A stretch of DNA of 32,349 nt from Hyphomicrobiales bacterium (lineage in GTDB: Bacteria > Pseudomonadota > Alphaproteobacteria > Rhizobiales > HXMU1428-3), in assembly GCA_017640685.1 (NCBI GenBank), contig JAEPQF010000033.1, forward strand, positions 1 through 32,349. The letters are read 5' to 3'. Under the pieces are notes generated by a model. It had not been told where the DNA came from. It was given only the letters and a program-made list of their open reading frames with translations, and did not search any database. Position numbers and translations under genes: made by a program. Shown piece by piece: positions 15,565-23,331 of the stretch (position 1 is its first letter; each line of letters starts with the position of its first letter).

Positions 15565-16062
15565 ATGTTGAATTTAATAGTTAAATCAGTAAAAGCTCAG
15601 CTTGCCATTTTGGTCACCATTTGTATTGCAAGCACGTCAAGTGAAGCTATGGCGCAATCAATCTCAAGGGGCACACCAAGTGAAGCCATTGCGATGGCAA
15701 AAGATGTCATCAAAAAATTCAAAAATGATGGTTTAGAAAAAACCCTTCATACAGTCAATCACACTCAAATTTTCAGAGATAGAGACCTCTATGCTTTCAT
15801 CATGAATAATGAAGGTGTAATCGCAGCTCATGGAGTGCTCCAAGCCCTTGTGGGAAAAAATATCATTCGCTTAGTTGATGGTGATGGCAAGCTTATGATT
15901 CAAGAATTCGTCGATGTCATGAAAGTGAAACGAACAGGGTGGGTGGATTATAAATGGCCTAATTTCGTTACAGGAAAGTTAGATTTTAAAAGCACATACT
16001 TAGAAAGGATGGATGAAAATCATTTCGTAGGAGTTGGAATATACCAGGCGAAAAAACAGTAA
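15565..16062 (+). CDS. Secreted single-Cache-domain protein
   Basis: 165 residues. A signal peptide covers about 1-31 (AILVTICIASTSSEAMAQ). The remainder is one small sensor-type fold of the Cache_2 kind: SEAIAMAKDVIKKFKNDGLEK, DLYAFIMNNEGVIAAHG, ALVGKNIIRLVDGDGK, then GWVDYKWPNF and HFVGVGIY. In receptors this domain binds small ligands such as carboxylates, but here there is no transmembrane signalling part, so it would be a free periplasmic binding module. It lies 26 bp before the TAXI-type binding protein and is probably co-transcribed with it. The distance to the porin terminator is only 32 bp, which leaves no space for a full promoter, so expression may depend on read-through. Confidence 0.85.
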   Translation: MLNLIVKSVKAQLAILVTICIASTSSEAMAQSISRGTPSEAIAMAKDVIKKFKNDGLEKTLHTVNHTQIFRDRDLYAFIMNNEGVIAAHGVLQALVGKNIIRLVDGDGKLMIQEFVDVMKVKRTGWVDYKWPNFVTGKLDFKSTYLERMDENHFVGVGIYQAKKQ

Positions 16063-16089
16063 GAATAGGTCTAACTTCCGGAGTAAAAT

Positions 16090-17178
16090 ATGCGTCGTTT
16101 AATAAAAAAACTTGAAGAGGGGGCAAGAATACCCTCTGCCATTAAAATTCTCATATCGCTAGCTTTGTTTATGAATATCAGCATAGCAAATGCTGAAGAA
16201 AAGATAGGGCTTAGAGATAACCTCAAACACACCAACATAAGTTCAGTTAGAAAATCCATCAATAAAAACACAGTTACAATCGTTATAGATGCCAGTTCTG
16301 ACACTCAGGTACATATCGCAAAAGACATTGTCGATGTGATTGAAGCGGATAATAAAACAGGAGAAGATCAAATAAGAATATTACCCATTTTATCAAAAGG
16401 TGGAGCGCAAAATGCACTCGACATTATGTTTTTAAATGGGGTTGATCTTGGCATTATCCAAACGGATATTCTTGCCCATCTTCGAGGGCAAAATTGGTCT
16501 CTCTATAATAATATATTCAATAAAATTAAATTTATAACAAAGCTCTACCACGCTGAATGGCATGTTCTTGGAAGCAAAAATTTTAAAAATATTCGGGACT
16601 TAAAAGGTAAGGTCGTGAATATTTCTGCGCCCAATAGCGGGACTAATATTATGAGTAGAAATATATTCGAGCTACTAGGCGTGAAAATAAAATACACAAC
16701 CTTTAATAATGAAGTTGCCTTTGAAAAATTAAAACGAGGCGAAATTGATGCAATGATTACCGTAGGAGGTGCCCCTCTGAATAAGCTTAGCGGCTTAACC
16801 AAAGCCGATGGGCTCCATTTCATCCCCGCAACTTTCTTTTTTGATAGTTCAGAAAAAACACCATTAGTGAATGTGTTGGAGCATTTCTACTTTCCATCAT
16901 ACCTATCTCATGAGCACTACCCAAACCTAATTGAAAAGGGAAGTAAAGTTCCAACAGTGGCCAATGGTGTCATGCTTGCTGTTTATAATTGGGATCAATC
17001 AAAAAGCAGTGTTCGCAAAAGAAAAATTGGAAAATTTATTGATCGGTTCTTTGAAAAGTTCCCAGCCTTTAGCCAAATTGGACGACATCCAAAATGGAAA
17101 GAAACCAGTTTAGCTGCTGAAATTCCAGAATGGCAAAGGTTAAATCAAGTGAAAAAACTAATAAAAAACAAAAACTAA
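16090..17178 (+). CDS. TAXI-family TRAP-type solute-binding protein, orphan
   Basis: 362 residues with an N-terminal export signal (about 15-36, IKILISLALFMNISIANA-EE). The TAXI signature region includes ILPILSKGGAQNALDIMFLNGVDLGIIQTD, then LKGKVVNISAPNSGTNIMSRNIFELLG and LKRGEIDAMITVGGAPLNKL, the usual two-lobe periplasmic binding fold. In classical systems this protein delivers ligand to a DctQM-type membrane carrier. No membrane component is present here, so the partner is unknown or encoded elsewhere. CGGAG lies before the ATG. Pairing with the Cache protein suggests a periplasmic ligand-sensing pair rather than a complete transporter. The gene ends in a strong hairpin. Confidence 0.88.
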   Translation: MRRLIKKLEEGARIPSAIKILISLALFMNISIANAEEKIGLRDNLKHTNISSVRKSINKNTVTIVIDASSDTQVHIAKDIVDVIEADNKTGEDQIRILPILSKGGAQNALDIMFLNGVDLGIIQTDILAHLRGQNWSLYNNIFNKIKFITKLYHAEWHVLGSKNFKNIRDLKGKVVNISAPNSGTNIMSRNIFELLGVKIKYTTFNNEVAFEKLKRGEIDAMITVGGAPLNKLSGLTKADGLHFIPATFFFDSSEKTPLVNVLEHFYFPSYLSHEHYPNLIEKGSKVPTVANGVMLAVYNWDQSKSSVRKRKIGKFIDRFFEKFPAFSQIGRHPKWKETSLAAEIPEWQRLNQVKKLIKNKN

Positions 17179-17203
17179 GGCAGGTTTTATAAAGTTAATC
17201 AAA

Positions 17204-17242
17204 AAAATAAGCTGATTTGTTTTTTTCAAATCAGCTTATTTT
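17204..17242. terminator. Bidirectional terminator between convergent genes
   Basis: A perfect 16-bp inverted repeat (AAAATAAGCTGATTTG and its complement) surrounds a loop of seven T. The A/T-rich ends of the stem give a U-run on both strands, so it can serve both the TAXI gene and the end of the valine operon. Confidence 0.9.
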
Positions 17243-17268
17243 CTAAACGAATAGCAAGCAATAAAAAC

Positions 17269-18033
17269 TTAGCGTGGTGCCATACGAATAGCGCCATCAA
17301 GGCGAATAACTTCACCATTGAGCATCTGGTTCTCGCAAATATGAACCCCAAGAGATGCAAATTCACTTGGCTCTCCAAGGCGAGATGGAAACGGTACTTG
17401 CGCCCCAAGAGCATCCTGAATTTCCTGGGAAAATTGCGCCATCATTGGGGTTTTAAAAATCCCAGGTGCAATAGCAACAACGCGAATGCCATGTGAGGAA
17501 AGATCTCTTGCCATCGGAAGTGTCAAACCAACAACACCCCCTTTAGAAGAGGCATATGCTATTTGCCCTATCTGACCATCAAATGCAGCCACTGAAGCTG
17601 TGTTGATTATAACACCGCGTTCTTCACCTTCTAATGGATCAAGCGTAGTCATGCCTTCAGCAGACTGCGAAGCAGTATTAAAACTACCAACCAAATTCAC
17701 TGATACGGTTTTCGCAAAGAGGTCTGCATCATGAGCACAACCTCTAGAAACGGTTTTTGCAGAAGGCGCAATCCCCGCACAATTAATCATAATCCGCTCT
17801 TGACCATGAGCTTGACGAGCCGTCTCAAATCCTTGCTTAACACTCGATGGATCAGAAACATCAACAGAAGCAAATTGCCCGTTAATGTCGTTGGCAACAG
17901 AAGTTCCAAGCTCTTCATTCATGTCAAAAATGGTCACACGAACGCCTTTTGCCGCCAGAGCACGCGACACAGCCTCACCAAGGCCAGAGGCCGCGCCAGT
18001 TACAACAGCCGAAATGCTATTATCTAATTTCAT
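17269..18033 (-). CDS. SDR-family 3-hydroxyacyl-CoA dehydrogenase (HSD10-like)
   Basis: 254 residues from the ATG at 18033; a longer reading frame would start at a TTG (18054) without a ribosome site. It is a classical short-chain dehydrogenase: NAD-binding TGAASGLG (12-19), DVSD (58-61), NCAG (84-87), and catalytic Ser147, Tyr160 and Lys164 in INTASVAA and YASSK. The acidic residue after the second strand (FDMNE) favours NAD over NADP. The extended GMTTLDPLEGEERGVIINTASVAAFDGQIGQ is characteristic of the HSD17B10 / type-2 3-hydroxyacyl-CoA dehydrogenase group, which oxidises 2-methyl-3-hydroxybutyryl-CoA in isoleucine breakdown. It is last in the seven-gene operon, directly after the thiolase that would use its product. 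Confidence 0.9.
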   Translation of the reverse strand: MKLDNSISAVVTGAASGLGEAVSRALAAKGVRVTIFDMNEELGTSVANDINGQFASVDVSDPSSVKQGFETARQAHGQERIMINCAGIAPSAKTVSRGCAHDADLFAKTVSVNLVGSFNTASQSAEGMTTLDPLEGEERGVIINTASVAAFDGQIGQIAYASSKGGVVGLTLPMARDLSSHGIRVVAIAPGIFKTPMMAQFSQEIQDALGAQVPFPSRLGEPSEFASLGVHICENQMLNGEVIRLDGAIRMAPR

Positions 18034-18072
18034 TAATTTTGTCTCTCTTATCAAAACAGATTAAAACGGCAA

Positions 18073-19257
18073 TTAATTTACCCGTTCAATAGCAACAGCT
18101 GTGCCCTCGCCACCGCCAATACAAAGAGAGGCAATACCCGTTGTTTTATCATGATGCTCAAGAGCATGAAGTAAGGTTACCAATATGCGTGCGCCAGAGG
18201 CACCAATAGGATGACCAATCGCACAAGCACCGCCATGCACATTCACAGCACTATGATCCATCCCAATCTCGGCCATCGCCGCCATAGGAACAACAGCAAA
18301 AGCTTCATTAATTTCCCATAAGTCAACATCAGAGACAGACATGCCAAGGTTCTTAAGTAGCTTTTGCATGGCAGGCACAGGCGCTGTTGAAAACCACTTA
18401 GGTTCATGAGCGTGACTGCTGTGTCCTAAAATACGAGCGCGGATATTTAAATCCTTTGCTTGCGCATCACTCTCTCTCATCAAAATAAGAGCAGCCCCAC
18501 CATCTGAAATAGACGACGCATTAGCAGCCGTCACAGTACCGTCTTTATTAAAAGCAGGTTTTAATTGAGGGATTTTATCTGGCCGGGCCCGTGAAGGGCC
18601 TTCATCTTTGCTAATTACGATATCGCCTCTGCGTGTTGAAAGAGTAATAGGAGAAATTTCAGCATCAAACGCACCACTTTCTTGCGCTTTTTGAGCGCGG
18701 TCTAAAGAAGCAAGCGCATATTCATCCTGAGCTTCGCGAGAAAGCTGGTATTTTTGAGCGCACTCATCAGCAAAACTGCCCATCAAACGGCCTTTATCAT
18801 AGGCATCTTCCAAACCATCAAGGAACATATGGTCCACAACATTAGCATGACCAAGCCGTGCCCCATCACGCATTTTAGGCAGCATATAAGGCGCTTTCGT
18901 CATGCTCTCCATGCCACCAGCAACCAAAACTGAACCGTTATCAGCTTTTAGTTGGTCATGAGCCATCATAACAGTCTTCATGCCTGAGCCGCACATTTTG
19001 TTAAGCGTCACAGCTGGCACATCCTTATCAAGTCCTGCTGCAAAACCAGCTTGACGAGCTGGCGCTTGGCCTTGTCCGGCAGGGAGAACGCAGCCCATAA
19101 GAACTTCATCAACATCAGATTTTTCAACACCAGCCCCCTCAAGGGCAGCTGAAATTGCATGACCTCCAAGTTCACTCGCTGTCAAGTCAGAGAGTTCACC
19201 TTGCATAGCGCCTAAAGGCGTGCGGGCCGCGCCCACAATTACGATTGGATCAGACAT
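18073..19257 (-). CDS. Thiolase II (acetyl-CoA C-acyltransferase)
   Basis: 394 residues, the standard length for a biosynthetic-type/degradative thiolase. The nucleophile Cys89 lies in LNKMCGSGMK, His349 in GGACAIGHPIGASGAR, and Cys379 in LCIGGGEGTA. The enzyme cleaves 2-methylacetoacetyl-CoA or acetoacetyl-CoA; position next to the HSD10-like dehydrogenase points to the last step of isoleucine degradation giving acetyl-CoA and propionyl-CoA. A well-placed AGGAAGG lies seven bases before the ATG. Acetoacetyl-CoA thiolase activity for other pathways is also possible, so no specific gene symbol is given. Confidence 0.95.
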   Translation of the reverse strand: MSDPIVIVGAARTPLGAMQGELSDLTASELGGHAISAALEGAGVEKSDVDEVLMGCVLPAGQGQAPARQAGFAAGLDKDVPAVTLNKMCGSGMKTVMMAHDQLKADNGSVLVAGGMESMTKAPYMLPKMRDGARLGHANVVDHMFLDGLEDAYDKGRLMGSFADECAQKYQLSREAQDEYALASLDRAQKAQESGAFDAEISPITLSTRRGDIVISKDEGPSRARPDKIPQLKPAFNKDGTVTAANASSISDGGAALILMRESDAQAKDLNIRARILGHSSHAHEPKWFSTAPVPAMQKLLKNLGMSVSDVDLWEINEAFAVVPMAAMAEIGMDHSAVNVHGGACAIGHPIGASGARILVTLLHALEHHDKTTGIASLCIGGGEGTAVAIERVN

Positions 19258-19269
19258 GAGTAAACCTTC

Positions 19270-20040
19270 CTATTTATGTTTGAAATTTGGGGCACGCTTT
19301 TCACTAAACGCTTCCATGCCTTCTTTCTGGTCTTCAGTTGAGAAAAGCGGATAAAACACCCGTTGCTCATAATGCAGTCCTTCTTGAAGGGTTGTCTCAA
19401 ACGCCCGGTCAACAGTTTCTTTCGCAGCAAAAACTGAAGGGCGAGAAAAATCAGCAATGGTTTCAGCGGTTTTTAAAGCCTCATCTAAGAGTTCATCAGC
19501 TGGGATAATACGAGAAACAAGACCAGCGCGTTCAGCTTCATCAGCGTCCATCATCCGGCCAGTTAAAATCATATCCATCGCTTTGGATTTACCAACAGCG
19601 CGCGTCAAGCGTTGAGAGCCACCCATACCAGGAATAACGCCAAGTTTAATTTCAGGTTGGCCAAATTTAGCTGTGTCAGACGCAAGAATGAAATCACACA
19701 TCATGGCAAGCTCGCAGCCACCTCCCAAAGCAAATCCAGAAACAGCCGCAATAATCGGAACACGGCAACGCTCCATAGCATTATGCCGTCCGAAATGATC
19801 TGTCATCAGCATTTCAATATATGATTTTGAAGACATTTCTTTAATGTCAGCTCCGGCTGCAAACGCGCGGTCAGAACCGGTAATTACAATACACCCCGTG
19901 TCAGGGTCATCTGCAAGCGTGTTGATATGTCCCATCAAAGTTTCAAGTAATTCAGAATTAAGGGCATTCAAAGCTTCAGGTCGGTTTAACGTTAATAAAG
20001 CAACGCGTCCCTTTTTCTCAAATGTAACTGTTGTGCTCAT
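19270..20040 (-). CDS. Enoyl-CoA hydratase (crotonase family)
   Basis: 256 residues, ECHS1-like. The oxyanion hole segment [11 protein letters not shown] (59-69) and the two catalytic glutamates, Glu110 in [12 protein letters not shown] and Glu130 in [15 protein letters not shown], are 20 residues apart as in rat mitochondrial hydratase. It hydrates methacrylyl-CoA (valine), tiglyl-CoA (isoleucine) or crotonyl-CoA. In this operon it would supply 3-hydroxyisobutyryl-CoA to the hydrolase and 2-methyl-3-hydroxybutyryl-CoA to the HSD10-like enzyme. It is 12 bp upstream of the thiolase gene. Confidence 0.95.
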   Translation of the reverse strand: MSTTVTFEKKGRVALLTLNRPEALNALNSELLETLMGHINTLADDPDTGCIVITGSDRAFAAGADIKEMSSKSYIEMLMTDHFGRHNAMERCRVPIIAAVSGFALGGGCELAMMCDFILASDTAKFGQPEIKLGVIPGMGGSQRLTRAVGKSKAMDMILTGRMMDADEAERAGLVSRIIPADELLDEALKTAETIADFSRPSVFAAKETVDRAFETTLQEGLHYEQRVFYPLFSTEDQKEGMEAFSEKRAPNFKHK

Positions 20041-20078
20041 GGTTTTGTTCCAATCCTTTGAAATGTCTTATGTGCAAA

Positions 20079-20957
20079 TTACTTCTTATTTAAATGATGA
20101 ATAATGGCAGAAAAATCGGCCCCGCCCTGTCCCTCATCAACCATTTGTTTGTAAAGCTGTGTTGCATGCTCACCAAGAGGAGTAGCTGCATCAACAGAGC
20201 CAGCAGCTTGTTGCGAAAGGTCCATATCTTTCAGCATTAAAGCGGCAGCGAAACCGGCTTTGTAATCATTGTCAGCAGGAGATTGCGGGCCGACACCAGG
20301 CACAGGGCAATAAGTATTAACGGACCAGCAAGAGCCAGAAGAGGTAGAGACAACATCAAACAAAGCTGATTGAGAAAGACCAAGTTTTTCAGCCATTGCA
20401 AACGCTTCACATGTAGCAATCATTGAAATGCCAAGCATCATATTATTACAAATTTTAGCAGATTGGCCTGAGCCGCCATTGCCACAATGAACAGCCTTTT
20501 GCCCCATAATTTCAAAATAAGGAGCGCCAACTTCAAAGGCGTCTTGAGAGCCACCAACCATAAAGGTAAGTGTGCCACCAGCAGCACCGCCAACACCACC
20601 AGATACCGGCGCATCAAGGCTGAGCACGCCAGCGCTATTGGCCATTTTATGTAAGTCTTTGGCTGAACTCACATCAATCGTAGAGCAATCAATTAATAAA
20701 CTACCTTTGGGGAGGGCACTTAAAACTTCCTCAGCAACAGCTTTAACGATCTGTCCATTAGGTAGCATCAAAATAACAATTTCAGCCACTTCGGCGACCT
20801 GGGCATTGCTTTCACCAATTTTAAGCCCAGCTTCAGCTGCTGCATCTCGTGCAGCGGGTAGTGCGTCAAACCCTGTCACTTCATGCCCGGCTTTGGCCAG
20901 GTTTTGCGCCATAGGTAGCCCCATGTTCCCCAAGCCAATAAAACTAATTTTAGCCAT
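20079..20957 (-). CDS. mmsB: 3-hydroxyisobutyrate dehydrogenase
   Basis: 292 residues with the beta-hydroxyacid dehydrogenase signature: N-terminal ISFIGLGNMGLPMAQNL nucleotide-binding motif, substrate-binding DAPVSGGVGGAAGGTL (115-130), and the catalytic Lys168 in GGSGQSAKICNNM. It oxidises 3-hydroxyisobutyrate to methylmalonate semialdehyde with NAD. Near the C-terminus KDMDLSQQAA is the usual Lys-Asp cofactor-binding segment. A strong GGGAGG ribosome site precedes the ATG. It is located between the hydrolase that makes its substrate and the enoyl-CoA hydratase, as in other mms clusters. Confidence 0.96.
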   Translation of the reverse strand: MAKISFIGLGNMGLPMAQNLAKAGHEVTGFDALPAARDAAAEAGLKIGESNAQVAEVAEIVILMLPNGQIVKAVAEEVLSALPKGSLLIDCSTIDVSSAKDLHKMANSAGVLSLDAPVSGGVGGAAGGTLTFMVGGSQDAFEVGAPYFEIMGQKAVHCGNGGSGQSAKICNNMMLGISMIATCEAFAMAEKLGLSQSALFDVVSTSSGSCWSVNTYCPVPGVGPQSPADNDYKAGFAAALMLKDMDLSQQAAGSVDAATPLGEHATQLYKQMVDEGQGGADFSAIIHHLNKK

Positions 20958-20997
20958 TTCTTCCTCCCAAACGAATTCTTTTTAATCTTGATATGTT

Positions 20998-22074
20998 TTA
21001 ACTGCTAATCCATTCCTCGTTACCTAGAGGAGTAAACAAATCATCAAGCTGATCAGCTGTTACGCCCTCTAAAGTTGGAGGTTGCCATTGAGGGATGTGG
21101 TCTTTATCAATGATAACGGCTTTCACCCCTTCGTAAAATTCAGTCCCTAAAAGAGCACGGTGCGCAAATCTGTATTCTACATTTAAACATTGCTCAATTG
21201 TGTCAAGCGAGCGTGCTTGTGAAATTGCTTTGAACGCAGCCGAAATAGCAATAGGAGAATGACGCCTTAAGAGCTTTGCAGTTTTTGCTGCCCATTCATT
21301 CCCACCCTCAGCCATAGTCTCAATTTTTCGCGTGCATTCAAGCGCAGTAGCCCCACTAAAGCCTTCAGTAATGTCTGTTTGCAAAGGAGCTAATTTTCCA
21401 TCTGGAGCGTCCATTGCAAATTCAGCAATCGCTTCATCAATGTTAGCACCACTGATTAGTTTTTCAGCCAATAGTGGAAGTTTCTCTGAAGGAACATAAT
21501 GGTCAGCAAAACCTGCAAAAATGGCATCTGCCCCATTCATACGCGCGCCAGTGGTGCCAAGATAAACGCCAGTTAAACCTGGTGAGCGCGAAAGAATGTA
21601 AGTACCACCAACATCAGGCAAAAAGCCAATGCCTGTTTCAGGCATGGCTAGCATGGTGTTTTCAGTAACTATTCTGTGTGATCCATGCGAAGAAATACCA
21701 ACACCGCCGCCCATCACAATGCCATCCATGAAAGCAATATATGGTTTAGAATAATTGTGAATAAGCGCGTTTAGCTTATATTCTTCGCGCCAAAAGTCCT
21801 GGCCTGGTTGCGGGTCTTTTTTGCCATTCTCATAAAGGTCGCGAATATCTCCGCCAGCACAAAAGGCACGGTTTCCTTCAGCAGTAACAAGCACAGCCGA
21901 GATGCTAGCATCTGTAGCCCAGGCCTCTAACTGGTCTTTCATCTTATAGGCCATAGGCGCTGTTAAGGCATTCAAAGCTTTTGGTCGGTTTAAATGAAAC
22001 CGACCAATGGAACCATCTTGAGAAATGATAAGATCATCACTCGTGCCATTATCACTCATGCCATAATTACTCAT
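20998..22074 (-). CDS. 3-hydroxyisobutyryl-CoA hydrolase (HIBCH type)
   Basis: 358 residues, longer than crotonase hydratases and typical of HIBCH. Oxyanion hole residues are in RAFCAGGDIRDLYE (69-82) and GIVMGGGVGISSHG (118-131). The catalytic pair is Glu146 (AMPETGIG) and Asp154 (FLPDVGGTY). It frees 3-hydroxyisobutyrate from its CoA ester, preventing build-up of methacrylyl-CoA. The start codon overlaps the stop codon of the upstream dehydrogenase (ATGA), so translation is coupled. A second in-frame Met at residue 6 is possible. Confidence 0.94.
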   Translation of the reverse strand: MSNYGMSDNGTSDDLIISQDGSIGRFHLNRPKALNALTAPMAYKMKDQLEAWATDASISAVLVTAEGNRAFCAGGDIRDLYENGKKDPQPGQDFWREEYKLNALIHNYSKPYIAFMDGIVMGGGVGISSHGSHRIVTENTMLAMPETGIGFLPDVGGTYILSRSPGLTGVYLGTTGARMNGADAIFAGFADHYVPSEKLPLLAEKLISGANIDEAIAEFAMDAPDGKLAPLQTDITEGFSGATALECTRKIETMAEGGNEWAAKTAKLLRRHSPIAISAAFKAISQARSLDTIEQCLNVEYRFAHRALLGTEFYEGVKAVIIDKDHIPQWQPPTLEGVTADQLDDLFTPLGNEEWISS

Positions 22075-23222
22075 GAGCGTGCCTCTTTGATGAGTTGGCG
22101 AGAAATGATCAAACGCATAATTTCATTCGTGCCTTCAAGAATACGATGAACGCGCAAATCACGAACAATTTTCTCAATGCCATATTCAGATAAATAGCCA
22201 TACCCACCATGAAGTTGCAGAGCTTGGTCAGCAACTTCAAAGCCGGTCTCTGTCGCCCGCGCTTTCGCCATAGAGCACCACATCGTTGCGTCATGTGTTT
22301 TCTGGTCAAGCTTGCAAGCAGCTTTATACAAAAGCGTTCTGGCCGCTTCCAAATTCATTTTCATTTCAGCGATGCGGAATTGCAAGCCTTGGAAGTTATT
22401 GAGTTTTTTTCCAAAGGCTTCTCGTTCATCCATATAAGTAAGTGCTTTATCAAAAGCTGATTGAGCGCCGCCTAATGAGCACGCGCCAATGTTAAGGCGC
22501 CCGCCATCAAGACCAGCCATGGCAAATTTAAAGCCCTCGCCTTCAGCACCCATGAGGTTCTCAATCGGCACACGTGCATCTTCAAAAATCATGGCGCAAG
22601 TTGGCTGAACATTCCACCCCATTTTATGCTCATTAGGTCCAAAACTTAAACCAGGCGTGTCAGCCGGCACGATCAGAGCAGATATACCATTTGGCCCATC
22701 ATCGCCAGTTCGCACCATAACAATGTAAACACCGGCTGATCCAGCACCAGAGATAAATTGCTTTTGCCCATTAAGAACATAATGATCACCATCGCGAACG
22801 GCTCGTGTTTTTAACGCAGCCGCATCAGAGCCAGATCCAGGCTCTGTTAAACAATAAGCGCCAATTAAATCCATCGAACAAAGTTGTGGCACCCATTTTT
22901 GTCTTTGTTCTGCTGAGCCAAACTTATCAATCATCCAGGCTGTCATATTATGAATGGAGATAAAAGCTGATGTCGCCGGACAACCAGTAGCAAGCGCTTC
23001 AAAAATAATCGCGGCATCAAGGCGCCCAAGACCCGAGCCCCCAACATCCTCATTGACATAAATGCCAGCCATGCCAAGAGGAGCAACCTCTTTAATCACG
23101 TCTAATGGAAAGTGCTTATCGGCATCCCATTGCACAGCATGAGGAGCGATTTTATCAGCAGCAAAGCTAAGCGCCATTTCTTGAATGGCCATCTGTTCTT
23201 CATTTAAGTCAAAATTATTCAT
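22071..23222 (-). CDS. Isobutyryl-CoA dehydrogenase (ACAD8-like acyl-CoA dehydrogenase)
   Basis: 383 residues; an FAD-dependent acyl-CoA dehydrogenase feeding electrons to ETF. ACAD signatures are AYCLTEPGSGSDAAAL and KQFISGAGSAGVYIVM. The catalytic base is Glu363 in RILEGTNEIMR. The GYGYLSEYGIEKIVRDLRVHRI end is that of the ACAD8 group. Its position directly upstream of HIBCH and downstream of mmsA supports isobutyryl-CoA as substrate (valine pathway), with 2-methylbutyryl-CoA as a possible second substrate, since no separate Ile-specific dehydrogenase is seen. Confidence 0.93.
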   Translation of the reverse strand: MNNFDLNEEQMAIQEMALSFAADKIAPHAVQWDADKHFPLDVIKEVAPLGMAGIYVNEDVGGSGLGRLDAAIIFEALATGCPATSAFISIHNMTAWMIDKFGSAEQRQKWVPQLCSMDLIGAYCLTEPGSGSDAAALKTRAVRDGDHYVLNGQKQFISGAGSAGVYIVMVRTGDDGPNGISALIVPADTPGLSFGPNEHKMGWNVQPTCAMIFEDARVPIENLMGAEGEGFKFAMAGLDGGRLNIGACSLGGAQSAFDKALTYMDEREAFGKKLNNFQGLQFRIAEMKMNLEAARTLLYKAACKLDQKTHDATMWCSMAKARATETGFEVADQALQLHGGYGYLSEYGIEKIVRDLRVHRILEGTNEIMRLIISRQLIKEARS

Positions 23223-23251
23223 ATCTGCAGCCTGCTAGTTAGTGCCTATTA

Positions 23252-23315
23252 TTAAAAGCGCTCTCCCTTGGCCTCTTAGAGTTTTAGGAGAAAAGAAACG
23301 AAGCCAAGGGGGAGC
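23252..23315 (-). terminator. Hairpin between mmsA and the rest of the operon (possible attenuator)
   Basis: GCTCTCCCTTGGC (23260-23272) pairs with GCCAAGGGGGAGC (23303-23315) at 12 of 13 positions over a 30-base loop. On the minus strand it is followed by TTTTAATAAT. It falls in the only large internal gap of the operon (109 bp), immediately after mmsA. Confidence 0.6.
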
Positions 23316-23331
23316 TAATTGTGGGGAAGGG

